Shown here: piece after piece, positions 26,513 through 35,712 of the stretch
How positions within the stretch are numbered: position 1 is the stretch's first letter
Layout of the letters: every line of letters starts with the position of its first letter
Assembly: GCA_019636615.1 (NCBI GenBank)
Contig: JAHBXF010000001.1
Coordinates: forward strand, 1,736,001 to 1,800,000
Reading direction: 5' to 3'
DNA: 64,000 nt
Source: Phycisphaeraceae bacterium
GTDB lineage: Bacteria > Planctomycetota > Phycisphaerae > Phycisphaerales > UBA1924
Notes under the pieces: model-generated
Database searches by the model: none
What the model was told of the DNA's origin: nothing
Seen by the model: the letters and a program-made list of their open reading frames with translations, nothing else
Position numbers and translations under genes: made by a program

Positions 26513-28498
26513 TCACTCCCCGGCCGCCGCTTCCATGATGATCGCCGCCAGCAGGTTTTCGTTGTCATACCGCCAGCGCGGCACAACCTTGCCGTTCACA
26601 ATCACCATCGGCAGCGACCGGATGCCCAGCGCTGTCGCCGCGCGACCATCCTCGGCGATGGCCTGGCTCACGAACGGTTCATCCAGGGCCTCCAGCAGCA
26701 TCGCGGCATCGACCCCCGCCGCATGCGCCCCCAGCGGCAGCGTGTCGCGCGACACGCCCCCCTGGTTGGCCATCAGCCAGTCGTGCATCTTCCAGAACGC
26801 CTCGGGCCCGCCCATCGCCTCGGCGGCCACGGCGGCACGCGCCGCCAGGCACGCCTGCGGGTGCATGTCGCGCTGCGCGCTGGGGTTGCACTCGCGGTTC
26901 ACCGGGTAGTGGGCGAAGGAATACCGCACGTTGGGCCGCGGGCCCGACGTGAACACCCGCAGGAAGCCGTCCGCCTCTCCCGTGTTCTTCTCCTGGTAGT
27001 CGCCGAACACCACCACCGTCACCTCGGCATCCGACGGGCCCAGCGTGCGCTGCATGAGACGCTCGGGCACCGCGATCACAGGCTGTTCGCGCCAGTCGGC
27101 GATGATCCGGCTGCGTCCGTCCGGCGGCACGTCTTCAGAGGCGTCCTCGGCCGGCAGCGAGAGCGACGCCACCGCCTGCACCGCGCGCGTCAGCGCCTGG
27201 GGCGCGTTCCACCCCTTGAGTTCCACACCGTTGATAAAGATCATCGGCGTGAAGAACAGCCCGAGGCTGTACCCCTCGGCCACGTCGTCTGTCACACGGC
27301 GCAGCGTCTCGGCGCTCTGCATCACGCTCTCGAACTGCCGCCGGTCATATCCCATCCCCGCGAGCCCCGCCGCCAGTTCGGCGTCGGTAAACGAGCCTCC
27401 CCGCTCGAAGAGCCACGTGTGCATCTGCCAGAAACCCTCGACACCCCGCAGCATGCCCGCTGTCTCGGCCGCGCGCGCCGCCCAGCACGCATTGGGGTGC
27501 AGGTCGGTCCCGCTCATGTGCGGGTTGCAGCGGCTCGAAAGCGGGAAATATTTGATGCCCACCGAAACGCCCGCCGTGGTGCGCATGATCTCCTGGAGTT
27601 CTTTCTCGATCCGAGCGCAGTCGGGGCACTGATAGTCGGTGAACATCACGATGCGCACCGGGGCACGCTCGGGCCCGCTGGTATACCTGCCCTTGAGAGC
27701 CCTGGGCGCGGCACGCGTCGCCGCCCGCCCCTCACCCCCCGCGGGCGTGGTGGTCGCGGGCGTGTTGGCAGAGGGGGTTGTGGGTGGTGTGGGGGTCGCA
27801 GGAGTTGTGGAAGATGTTGCCGACCCCGCGCGAGTTGCTTCCATCATCTCGCCGAGCGATTCGGCGAGTTGTGCTTCTTCGCGGTCGCGTGCGATGTGCC
27901 GCACGCGCAGGTCCAGCGCGCCCAGCAGCGAGAGGCTCGCGAGCCCGGCCGCGATGAGAATGATCGGCTGCTTTCCTTCGGGGCGCGCACCCCGTCGCCA
28001 CGCCGCTTCCGCCGCGATCAGCAGCAGCAGGTTCGCCCCGTGCATCGTCATGCAATAGGCGCAGATGATGTTGGCGCCCAGCGAAATCCCCACGTACACC
28101 AGCGAGGACGCCGCGCCCGCACGCACCATCCACACGCCCATCAGCCCGATCCGCCCACGCTCCACACACCACGCCACGAGCACGCTGAGGAAATACGCCG
28201 TGCCCAGCGCGGCCACCGGCACCCCCAGCACCCTCGCCCACGGGCTTTTCGCCGCCGCGGCGCACCCGCTCCCCACGCCACACCCCGGCAGTGTCGCCGC
28301 GCCCAGATGGTCGAGCATCAGCAGGCCGCCGGCGATGAGCCCCAGCCCCGCGGCCAAGGCCCCGGCCACAAACCGCAGCCGATCAACACCCGACGGTGCT
28401 TCGCCCCGTGGCGCGCCCGCCTGGGGCAGCGGTTTGGGGTGCGCGGAGCTGGCCTGCGTCTGTTTCGGGTTCGTCTGGCGCGGGTTCTTCTTGTTCAC
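26513..28498 (-). CDS. VKOR-thioredoxin-thioredoxin fusion (disulfide bond formation protein)
   Basis: 661 residues. Residues 40-200 form a four-helix VKOR domain: loop cysteines C73 and C79 and the redox CAYC motif (146-149). A Thr/Pro linker (225-255) leads to a DsbA/Com1-like thioredoxin domain with CPDC at 291-294, extra Cys324 and Cys338, and cis-Pro418 ('FTPMIFING'). A second, similar domain (about 485-661) keeps Cys537, Cys550 and cis-Pro630, but its active site reads YQEKNTGE (501-508), with no CxxC. VKOR passes electrons from DsbA-type proteins to quinones; the fusion probably oxidises exported proteins. The second thioredoxin is likely a non-catalytic or substrate-binding copy. It is the last gene of the coaX cluster. 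Confidence 0.88.
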   Translation of the reverse strand: MNKKNPRQTNPKQTQASSAHPKPLPQAGAPRGEAPSGVDRLRFVAGALAAGLGLIAGGLLMLDHLGAATLPGCGVGSGCAAAAKSPWARVLGVPVAALGTAYFLSVLVAWCVERGRIGLMGVWMVRAGAASSLVYVGISLGANIICAYCMTMHGANLLLLIAAEAAWRRGARPEGKQPIILIAAGLASLSLLGALDLRVRHIARDREEAQLAESLGEMMEATRAGSATSSTTPATPTPPTTPSANTPATTTPAGGEGRAATRAAPRALKGRYTSGPERAPVRIVMFTDYQCPDCARIEKELQEIMRTTAGVSVGIKYFPLSSRCNPHMSGTDLHPNACWAARAAETAGMLRGVEGFWQMHTWLFERGGSFTDAELAAGLAGMGYDRRQFESVMQSAETLRRVTDDVAEGYSLGLFFTPMIFINGVELKGWNAPQALTRAVQAVASLSLPAEDASEDVPPDGRSRIIADWREQPVIAVPERLMQRTLGPSDAEVTVVVFGDYQEKNTGEADGFLRVFTSGPRPNVRYSFAHYPVNRECNPSAQRDMHPQACLAARAAVAAEAMGGPEAFWKMHDWLMANQGGVSRDTLPLGAHAAGVDAAMLLEALDEPFVSQAIAEDGRAATALGIRSLPMVIVNGKVVPRWRYDNENLLAAIIMEAAAGE

Positions 28499-28552
28499 GG
28501 CCCAGTGTAACGCGGCGCGGGCGGCGCGAATGCCGGGTGCGTGGGGCCGGGC

Positions 28553-29566
28553 TCAACCCAGATTCGGCGCTGCCCCCGGCGGCCAGAAGCGCCACGGCGC
28601 GGGGTTGAGCAGCACGCTGTCGGGCACCAGCCTTCGACGGATCTCGCGTGCGATCTGGGCCGCGCCCGCGCGCCGGTGCGATTCATCTTTGAGCGACACG
28701 GCCACGTTGGCGTGAAAGCACGGCGGCCCGAGGTCACCGCGCAGGCCGACCGCGATCGAGGGTTTGGCCGCAAGTTCCTGCGGCAGTTCCGGCGGGGGGC
28801 ACGCATGGTCGCCGCACCGCAGCACGAGGTCTGCCCCCATCGCCGCCGTCAATGAAAGCGAAACCGACTCCCGTTCGGTCGCGTCGGGCGCGTCGCGCAG
28901 GCCCGGGGTATCCATATACCGCACCACCAGCCCATCAACCTCCAGCATCACACCCACGTGGTCGCGCGTCGTCCCCGCTTCATCCGCCACGATGGATACG
29001 CCCCGCCCCGCCAGCGCGTTGGCCAGCGTTGATTTTCCGATGTTGGCGCCCCCCAGCGCCACCACCAGCGGCGGCTCGATCAGCCTCGCCAGAGCCGCTT
29101 CCCTCGCCGGGTCGGGCTTCGTCTCGTGCGCGCCAGCCTCGCGCCACCGGCGGGGCTGTGCCAGCAGCAGATCAACCGCCAGCGGCGAAGCGGCCCGCGA
29201 CAGCGTCCACAGCATCGCCGCTTCGATGTCGTCGTGCGCCTCTGGCCAGAACTCGCGGCCCCACCCCGGCGCCGCTTCACGCAGCCCGCTGGCGTGCAGC
29301 CACTGCGCGCACCGCCGCACCGCCGCCGCGCCGCCGTGAGGCATCAGGTGCAGGCACCCTTCACCCCACCGGGCCAGCAGCACTTCGCCCGCGTGTTCGT
29401 GCTCGATGAGTTTCACCCGCCCCACCCCGGGCAGAGCCAGCCCCAGCACGCCCAGCGCGCCGGCCACGTCCCCGGAGATCTGAAAGACCGCGATCCCCCC
29501 CGGCGTGCCGCGCGGCGAGCAGACCGTCCACGCCGCCTCCACGGCGGCCGCGGGCCCCTCAGTCAT
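28553..29566 (-). CDS. Degenerate MnmE (TrmE)-like GTPase
   Basis: 337 residues; the ATG at 29566 overlaps the coaX stop by eight bases. The N-terminal 'TPGGIAVFQISG' (21-32) and 'LHLMPHGGAAAVRR' (72-85) match the folate-binding and HGG parts of MnmE. The G domain has the P-loop GGANIGKST (172-180), the switch 'AGTTRDH' (197-203) and DTPG (219-222). The G4 motif NKxD is not found: the expected strand reads AVGLRGD (272-278). The C-terminal CxGK that MnmE needs for tRNA modification is missing, and the protein is about 110 residues shorter than MnmE. It is probably a paralogue with another role, or one that binds nucleotide without G specificity. Confidence 0.82.
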   Translation of the reverse strand: MTEGPAAAVEAAWTVCSPRGTPGGIAVFQISGDVAGALGVLGLALPGVGRVKLIEHEHAGEVLLARWGEGCLHLMPHGGAAAVRRCAQWLHASGLREAAPGWGREFWPEAHDDIEAAMLWTLSRAASPLAVDLLLAQPRRWREAGAHETKPDPAREAALARLIEPPLVVALGGANIGKSTLANALAGRGVSIVADEAGTTRDHVGVMLEVDGLVVRYMDTPGLRDAPDATERESVSLSLTAAMGADLVLRCGDHACPPPELPQELAAKPSIAVGLRGDLGPPCFHANVAVSLKDESHRRAGAAQIAREIRRRLVPDSVLLNPAPWRFWPPGAAPNLG

Positions 29567-30344
29567 TCGCTTCACCGGCATCCTCCGCGCTGGCCAGGGC
29601 ACGAACCGCCTCGCAGATTCCGACAAGTTGCAGGTCCGGCACGATCTGCTCCACCAGGGTGTCTTCGCCGAAGAGGGCCGCGGCGTCTCCCCCCGTGGCC
29701 ACCACGCGCGGATACCCGCCATAAAACTCCGCGTACCGGTCGATCAGCCTGTGCACCAGCCCCACCGCGGCTTCGTGCACGCCCAGGATCATCGCGTGCG
29801 GCGTGTCCTTGCCCAGCGGCCCGCGTCCGGGCTCGGGCGGTGTGTAGATGACGGGCGGCAGCGAGGCCGTCTGCTCGTGCATCGCACGAAGCATCATCGA
29901 CACCCCAGGCGCGATCGCCCCGCCGTGGAACGTGCCCTCCCCGTCCACAAAGTCCACGGTGATCGCCGTTCCCGCGTCGATCACGATGCACGCCTGCTTC
30001 GACCGCGTGAACGCGCCGAACGCGCACAGCACTCGGTCTTGCCCCAGCGTCGACGCGTCATCGAGCGTGTGACGCATCGGCGCCTGCACGTCGCGCCCGA
30101 AGAGCGCGGCCTCCTGCCCGGTCAGTTCTTCCAGTTCCGGCAAAAGCCTCTGTGTGAACGGGGCGTTCACGCTCGAGACCGCCACCGGCACGCCGTGACC
30201 CTCTCCCAGCGCGCCCCGCACGGCCTCAACCACCTGCGCAAGGTCGTTGACCACTGGCCCCGAGGCGCGCAGTTCCTGCCCGTCGAAAAGCCCGTAGCGG
30301 GTGCGTGTGTTTCCGACAGCGATGGCGAGCAGTGGTTGAGGCAT
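29559..30344 (-). CDS. coaX: Type III pantothenate kinase
   Basis: 261 residues. CoaX phosphorylates pantothenate, the first step of coenzyme A synthesis. The ASKHA fold is shown by 'LLAIAVGNTRTRYGLFDG' (5-22), 'LGQDRVLCAFGAF', 'CIVIDAGTAITVDFVD', 'FHGGAIAPGVSMMLRAM' and 'RVVATGGDAAALFG'. The first motif is normally DxGNT, but here Ala9 takes the place of the conserved Asp, so phosphate or Mg handling may differ. All other motifs are intact. It is the first gene of a three-gene minus-strand unit with the MnmE-like GTPase and the VKOR fusion. Confidence 0.9.
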   Translation of the reverse strand: MPQPLLAIAVGNTRTRYGLFDGQELRASGPVVNDLAQVVEAVRGALGEGHGVPVAVSSVNAPFTQRLLPELEELTGQEAALFGRDVQAPMRHTLDDASTLGQDRVLCAFGAFTRSKQACIVIDAGTAITVDFVDGEGTFHGGAIAPGVSMMLRAMHEQTASLPPVIYTPPEPGRGPLGKDTPHAMILGVHEAAVGLVHRLIDRYAEFYGGYPRVVATGGDAAALFGEDTLVEQIVPDLQLVGICEAVRALASAEDAGEAND

Positions 30345-30404
30345 GGTGGGGGGATTCTTCGCCCGCCGCGCGCGCCGGGAATGTTCGCCTGTGCCCGCCG
30401 CCGC

Positions 30405-30410
30405 TACAGT
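30405..30410 (+). promoter_or_regulatory. -10 box TACAGT of a probable leaderless promoter
   Basis: TACAGT ends eight bases before the ATG at 30419, in the 74-base divergent gap with coaX. Confidence 0.35.
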
Positions 30411-30418
30411 CGGCTCTG

Positions 30419-31546
30419 ATGGTGGGCTGCAAGGTTGACGAATCTCTCAAGCGTGTCGAGGTCGGCGGGTTCGCGTTCCCCCTGGGTGTCTACCCGGTCG
30501 AGGAGATGGCCCCCCGACCCGGCTACACCCTGCACTTCGAGCCCGCCGACGGCGACGACGACGGGGAAGACTGGGAAGAATGGCCCGACCGCTATGTCTT
30601 CGACATCGTGATCTCCGCGGCGCGCGTCGAGTCGCTCTGCCGGCTTCTCTTCGCCATGCTCCCGGGCCGGGTCTACCCCATCCTTGACATCCTGGGGCAC
30701 GACGCGCACCGCGAGGTCGATCCCTACATCGCCTACGAACTCGTCTCCCTCGATAATTTCCTCGACGGCGTCCGCCGTTTCCGCGAGTTTTTCTACGAAG
30801 ACGGGCTCTGCGGCTTCGGCGCCATGGCCGAAGAGCCCTTTCTCTACGTCTTTGTCGATGAACACAAGATCGTCACCGTCCGCGCCGAGCCCGCCCTGAA
30901 GGAACGCATCGAAAAACTCCTCAAGGCCTTCGACCTCGAGCAGATCGACGAGCCGGCAGGGGCGGACGCCGCGAGCCACGAGCACCGCTCCGTGCTGAGC
31001 CTGCCGGAAGACAACCCCGACATGCTCGGCCCCGAAGAAATCATCGAACGCCTTCGCGACGACTGGCAACTGCTGCTCAACATCGACCCCGATCGGAACG
31101 TGGATGACGAAGGGAACGACCTTGGCCCGACCCCCTGGCGGTGCATCGTCCGTGCCTCCTTCGAGAAAAAACCGCCCCGGTACGCCGAGGTGCTGCTGAT
31201 CGCCGACTGCCTTCGCGCCGCCGAAGACGCCTCGCTCAACGCCGTTGAGAACCTGGTGGGCAAAAAAGCCGCCGAGGCCCTCGACGACCTCGTCGTTGTC
31301 GCCACAGACCGCACCACCCCGGAACAGTTCGAAACGCTCCTGGGGGGCAAAAAGCGCCTCGCCAAGCCGCCGGTGAAATCTCCCGGTAAGTCAAGCCAGC
31401 CCCAGGCCAAGCCGGGCGGGCCCTCGCGCCCTGCGTCCCCCCGCGCCGACCTGCCCGGCGACGGCGACCCCGGCGCCACAGACCCCCACGACGACACCGT
31501 CGAACACGCCGAGCCGCAGGTTCGCTCCTGCCGATGGCTGGTCTGA
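30419..31546 (+). CDS. Conserved-looking acidic protein of unknown function
   Basis: 375 residues from the ATG at 30419, divergent from coaX. I do not recognise the family. Residues 1-300 are acidic and well structured, with 'YVFDIVISAARVESLCRLLFAMLPGRVYPILDILGHDAHREVDPYIAYE' in part, a 'FFYEDGLCGFGAMAEEPFLYVFVDEHKIVTVRAEP' region and the helix 'ERIEKLLKAFDLEQI'. The last 65 residues are Pro/Gly/Ser/Lys-rich and probably disordered. No signal peptide or membrane segment. Codon use and GC content are like those of its neighbours. Confidence 0.75.
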   Translation: MVGCKVDESLKRVEVGGFAFPLGVYPVEEMAPRPGYTLHFEPADGDDDGEDWEEWPDRYVFDIVISAARVESLCRLLFAMLPGRVYPILDILGHDAHREVDPYIAYELVSLDNFLDGVRRFREFFYEDGLCGFGAMAEEPFLYVFVDEHKIVTVRAEPALKERIEKLLKAFDLEQIDEPAGADAASHEHRSVLSLPEDNPDMLGPEEIIERLRDDWQLLLNIDPDRNVDDEGNDLGPTPWRCIVRASFEKKPPRYAEVLLIADCLRAAEDASLNAVENLVGKKAAEALDDLVVVATDRTTPEQFETLLGGKKRLAKPPVKSPGKSSQPQAKPGGPSRPASPRADLPGDGDPGATDPHDDTVEHAEPQVRSCRWLV

Positions 31547-31569
31547 CGCCCCGGCCCCAGACGTTTTTT
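31541..31569 (+). terminator. Weak possible terminator
   Basis: GTCTG (31541-31545) can pair with CAGAC (31558-31562) and is followed by TTTTTT at 31564-31569. The stem is only five pairs and begins within the last codons of the preceding gene. Confidence 0.3.
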
Positions 31570-32164
31570 GTCAAGAAACATCCGGGAAACATCTGTTTTC
31601 TCCGGCCGCCGTGCAACCGACCTTCGCCAAGGCTGTTCAATCTCTCTACACGCGCCTCAGGCGCTCTCAAGCCCTTCTTTTCCTCTTCATGGCCAGTCAC
31701 CCCGCGGCGAGCCAGAGCCCTGCCGCCTCTCCCGCCCCGGGCCCCACCCCCCCGGAGACCGGGGGATGCGCAAAAATCTGGTTCGGGGTTGATTGCATCC
31801 GGCCGGGAAGTGGGTTATCTTCCCGTCCCCCAAAGGGATCCCGGATGCCCCGTTCGCGCGGAGCACCCTCCGGTTTGCAGGAAGTCGGAGTCAGCGTTGC
31901 GTTGGCCGTGGGGGCACGCGCGGCGGTGAAGGTGCTGCACACCTTCCCACCCGTGTGAACTTCGCGGCGTCTGACGCCCCGACCTGTTGCGGGTGGTTCG
32001 CTTTCATTCAGCCCGTTTCGCACGCGGTTTTTCCCCGCGTCACGGGTTGAAAGCGGGTCAGGCTCATTCCCGCCGCCGGTCGGGTCATGGTCTTCGGGTT
32101 CGGTCACGCCGCGGGCACTTTGCATCCTCGGCGATAGAGACGTTGGACGACATCGGAGAAACAC
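31570..32164. other. Intergenic region upstream of the secretin gene
   Basis: About 600 bases with no convincing gene; short open frames on both strands have no domain content. GGAG at about 32154-32158 before the ATG at 32165 is the ribosome binding site of the secretin gene. TTGATT at 31789 and TTATCT about 20 bases later are the best promoter-like pair, but the spacing is long. Confidence 0.35.
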
Positions 32165-35100
32165 ATGTCTCTTGGTACGTCGCGTGCGGTTCGTCGTTCG
32201 ATTCGTTCCCTCCTCGCTTCCGCGGGGCTGGTCGCTGTGGTCGCGGGCCTCGCCCCGCTCGCCTCGGCCCAGACTGTCCTTCCCGCCGGGGTTCGCCCCG
32301 CCGGGTCGGCCGCGGCCGGGGAGATCATCCAGTCCGCCACCGACCTGCTCGCCGAGGGCAAGGTGGTGCGGGCCCGCAACCTTCTGGTCGACCTCACGAC
32401 CAGAGACGGCGGCGCCACGCTCTCCGACAGCGAGCGCACCCGTGCCATGAGCCTGCTGACCAACGCCAACCGGCGCGTCCGGGCTCTCAGCGCGGTCGAA
32501 ACCAGCCTGCAGAACGCCGACGACTGCTTCGAGCGGGGCGATTACCTCGCCATGGAGCATCACGCCCAGGCGGTGATCAACGCCCCCAAGGCCACCAACG
32601 CCCAGGCCGCCGCCGCGCGAAACCTCATGGTGCAGGCCGCGGGCATCAGGGCTGAACTCCAGCCCCAGGTCGCCTCGCTGGTCGATTCGGCCAACACCGA
32701 CTTCGAAGCCGGCCGCCTTGAGGCCGCCCGTGCCAACCTCCAGGTCATTGTCCGCAGCGGTGTCGAACTCACCCCGGATCAGGAAGACCTCGTCACCCGC
32801 CTTCAGAACTCGCTGGTGGATGTCGATCAGGGCCGGCGCATCGCCGCCGCCCCGGGCATGATGCAGCCGGGCGTCATCCGCCCCCGCGAGCCCGAGCCCG
32901 AGGCCCAGCCCGCCGCACAGCCCGCTGAAACGTGGGAAACCGTCGTCGGCGCGGCCCCCGCGGCGCAGCCCCCCGCCACCGACCCCATCGAACTCGCCCG
33001 CGGCTGGGAAGCCCAGAGCATCCTCGCCGAGGCCGATGTCGCCTACGAGGCGGCCCGCTACAACGAGGCGGTTTCCAAGTATGAGCGCGTCCTTCGCGCC
33101 TTTGGCGATCAACTCAACGCCGAGCAGCGCACCCGCGCCGAAAGCCGCATGGCCGAGGCCAAGGTCCGCATGGGCGCCAACGTCGGCCCCGAGGGCCAGG
33201 CCCTCGATCGGTTCATCCAGACCAACAACCTCAAGCGTTCGCAGGCTCTGGCCGAGTTCGGCAACAACACCGAGCAGGCGCGCCGTGCCCTGGCCGAGGG
33301 CGACACCCAGCGTGCCCGCGAACTCGCCGCCGCGGCCCGTGTCAACGTGGCCTCTGTCCGCGAACTCTTCGGCGCCGCCGAGTTCGAGGGGTATACCAAG
33401 CAGGTCGATGATCTCCTCACCGAGATCGATCGTCGGCAGGCCGCCATCGAGGCGCAGACCATCGCCGAGCGTGACCGCGCCCGCGCCGACGCCGCCCGCA
33501 AGCAGGCCCAGGATGCCGCCGCCAGCAAAGACCGCCGCATCGGCGAGGCCATCGACCGCGTCCGCGCCCTGCAGGCCGAACTCAAGTACGAAGAGGCCCT
33601 GCAGGTCATCGATCAGATCCTCTTCCTCGATCCGATCAACCCCACCGGCCTGCTCATGAAGGATGTCATCAGCGACATCCTCGTCTACCGCGGGGCCGTC
33701 TCGCAGATCAGCGCCAACCAGCGCTCCTACGCCCAGCAGTCTCTGCAGAACATCGGGGCTCTCAACGCGCCGCCGGAGCTCGTCACCTATCCCACCGATT
33801 GGCCCGGCATCTCTTTCCGCCGCGGCGAGCCCACGAGTTTCACTGAGAGCGAAGAGAACCGCGCTGTCTACGCCGTCCTTGACGGTCGGCGCATCCCAGT
33901 TGACTTCCAGGACACCCCCCTGGCCAACGTCATCAACTTCCTCGCCGTCGTCACCCAACTCAACTTCGACGTTGACTGGGAGAAACTGCAGGAAGCCAGC
34001 ATCGACCGCGAATCCAGCGTCAGCCTTCGCCTCACCAACGTCCCCGTGAAGACCGTGCTCGAGCGCGTGCTTGAGAAGGTCAGCCCGGACGCCTCCCTGG
34101 GCGCGGCCTACGCCGTCAACGACGGAGTGGTGCTCATCTCCACCCGAGACGCCATCAACCGCAACAAGCGCCTGGAAATCTACGACATCCGCGACCTGCT
34201 CATCGAAGTCCCCGACTACACCAACGTCCCGGAGTTCGACCTGCAGAACGTCCTGCAGGGCGGCGGCCAGGGCGGCGGCGGCAGCGGCCAGAGCCCCTTC
34301 CGCGACGCCAACGACAATCAGATCCAGCGCCGCAGCCTTGAAGACCGCACCAACGACCTGCTCAACATCATCACCACCAACATCGACCCCCTGGGCTGGC
34401 AAGAGAACGGCGGTGATGTCGGCTTCATCCAGCAGTTCCAGGGCAACCTGATCATCACCAACACCCCGGCCAACCACCGAGCCATCCACGGCCTGCTCGC
34501 CAAACTGCGCGAAGCCCGCGCGATGCAGATCAACGTTGAGTGCCGCTTCCTCCTCGTCAGCACCGACTTCTTCGAGCAGGTCGGCTTCGATCTTGACGTC
34601 TACTTCAACGGCAACAACAACCAGGTGCGCGCCGCACGCGCCGGCCTGCCCGGCACCACCGTGCAGCCCTCCGACTTCTTCGACTTCACCCGCGGCGGCC
34701 TCCAGCGCCGCGTCTTTGGCTCTACCGACCCCAACGCGCAGGGTGGCCCCAATGTCGCTACCCCGCTCCCGAGCCCGATGTCAGTCGTCGGCGCGGGTCA
34801 GAACAGCCTGGGCCTTGCCGAAAGCCTTGTCTCGGGTAACTTCGCGCAAGGAATCCTCTCTCAGGCCCCCGCCCTGGGCGTGGCCGGTCAGTTCCTCGAC
34901 GACATCCAGGTCGACTTCCTCGTGAAGGCCACCCAGGCCGACCGCCGCACGGTGCAACTCACCGCCCCCCGCCTCACCTTCACCAACGGCCAGACCTCCA
35001 ACATCATCGTCGCCACCCAGGTCGCCTTTGTGTCCGACCTCACCCCTGTCGTCGGCGAGTCCTCTGTCGGCTTTGATCCCACGACGAACACCGTTCCCGA

Positions 35101-35548
35101 GGGTGTCACCCTTCTCATCGACGGCACGATCTCCGCCGACCGCCGCTACGTCACCATGAACGTGCAGGCCTCGGTCTCCAAGATCGACAGCATCATCAAC
35201 GTGCCCGTCTCGGCCCTGGCCGCCGGTCAGGTTGTCGGCTCTGCCTCGGCCCAGTCCTTCATCCAGGTTCCCACAACCACCCTCACCCAGGTCAGCACCA
35301 CGGTCACCGTTCCCGACCAGGGCACCATCCTCCTCGGCGGTCAGCGGCTGATCTCCGAGCAGCAGGTCGAATCCGGTGTGCCTGTTCTCTCCAAGATCCC
35401 TCTGCTCAGCCGTTTCTTCTCGAACCGCGTGGAACTCAAGGAAGAGCAGACCCTGCTCATCCTCATCAAGCCCACCATCCTGATCCAGAACGAAGAAGAG
35501 GAACGCTGGTTCCCCGGCCTCGCCGAGTCCATCCGCTTCGGCGGTTGA
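32165..35548 (+). CDS. Type II-like secretion secretin (GspD/PilQ superfamily) with N-terminal helical repeats
   Basis: 1,127 residues. A signal peptide (about 1-36, ending LASAQT) directs export. Residues 50-530 are helical repeats of TPR character ('EAARYNEAVSKYERVLRAFG', 'GDTQRARELAAAARVNVASV'). N-domains follow near 570 ('VDFQDTPLANVINFLAVVTQLNFDVD') and 730 ('NLIITNTPANHRAIHGLLAKLRE'). The C-terminal 250 residues are the secretin barrel: 'QADRRTVQLTAPRLTFTNGQTSNI', 'VPDQGTILLGGQ' and 'ESGVPVLSKIPLLSRFFSNR', with 'EEQTLLILIKPTIL' at the end. Secretins form the outer-membrane gate for type II secretion and type IV pili. No other secretion genes are adjacent. The very long N-terminal repeat region is unlike classical GspD. 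A strong terminator follows. Confidence 0.9.
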   Translation: MSLGTSRAVRRSIRSLLASAGLVAVVAGLAPLASAQTVLPAGVRPAGSAAAGEIIQSATDLLAEGKVVRARNLLVDLTTRDGGATLSDSERTRAMSLLTNANRRVRALSAVETSLQNADDCFERGDYLAMEHHAQAVINAPKATNAQAAAARNLMVQAAGIRAELQPQVASLVDSANTDFEAGRLEAARANLQVIVRSGVELTPDQEDLVTRLQNSLVDVDQGRRIAAAPGMMQPGVIRPREPEPEAQPAAQPAETWETVVGAAPAAQPPATDPIELARGWEAQSILAEADVAYEAARYNEAVSKYERVLRAFGDQLNAEQRTRAESRMAEAKVRMGANVGPEGQALDRFIQTNNLKRSQALAEFGNNTEQARRALAEGDTQRARELAAAARVNVASVRELFGAAEFEGYTKQVDDLLTEIDRRQAAIEAQTIAERDRARADAARKQAQDAAASKDRRIGEAIDRVRALQAELKYEEALQVIDQILFLDPINPTGLLMKDVISDILVYRGAVSQISANQRSYAQQSLQNIGALNAPPELVTYPTDWPGISFRRGEPTSFTESEENRAVYAVLDGRRIPVDFQDTPLANVINFLAVVTQLNFDVDWEKLQEASIDRESSVSLRLTNVPVKTVLERVLEKVSPDASLGAAYAVNDGVVLISTRDAINRNKRLEIYDIRDLLIEVPDYTNVPEFDLQNVLQGGGQGGGGSGQSPFRDANDNQIQRRSLEDRTNDLLNIITTNIDPLGWQENGGDVGFIQQFQGNLIITNTPANHRAIHGLLAKLREARAMQINVECRFLLVSTDFFEQVGFDLDVYFNGNNNQVRAARAGLPGTTVQPSDFFDFTRGGLQRRVFGSTDPNAQGGPNVATPLPSPMSVVGAGQNSLGLAESLVSGNFAQGILSQAPALGVAGQFLDDIQVDFLVKATQADRRTVQLTAPRLTFTNGQTSNIIVATQVAFVSDLTPVVGESSVGFDPTTNTVPEGVTLLIDGTISADRRYVTMNVQASVSKIDSIINVPVSALAAGQVVGSASAQSFIQVPTTTLTQVSTTVTVPDQGTILLGGQRLISEQQVESGVPVLSKIPLLSRFFSNRVELKEEQTLLILIKPTILIQNEEEERWFPGLAESIRFGG

Positions 35549-35576
35549 TCTGCCGCACACAGCACCGCCATCACCA

Positions 35577-35608
35577 AACGGCCGAGGGCAGCCCCCTCGG
35601 CCGTTTTT
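35577..35608 (+). terminator. Rho-independent terminator of the secretin gene
   Basis: AACGGCCGAGGG (35577-35588) pairs with CCCTCGGCCGTT (35594-35605), a 12-bp stem, followed by TTTTT. It lies 28 bases past the stop codon. Confidence 0.88.
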
Positions 35609-35712
35609 CATTCTCAGACTTCCCGCGGCCCAGCGCGTGAAAGCCGGGCGCGCTTCCCCTAGAATCCCCCCACCCGCGGGAACAGATCCGCACGCCACCA
35701 GGAGCAGCGCGC

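Noticed and set aside
26306..28510. 734-codon plus-strand open frame
   Set aside because: Antisense to the VKOR fusion; Arg/His-rich, with no recognisable domain.
31697..34489. 930-codon minus-strand open frame
   Set aside because: Antisense to the secretin gene; the translation is low-complexity Gly/Ala/Val/Asp and mirrors the codons of the sense strand.
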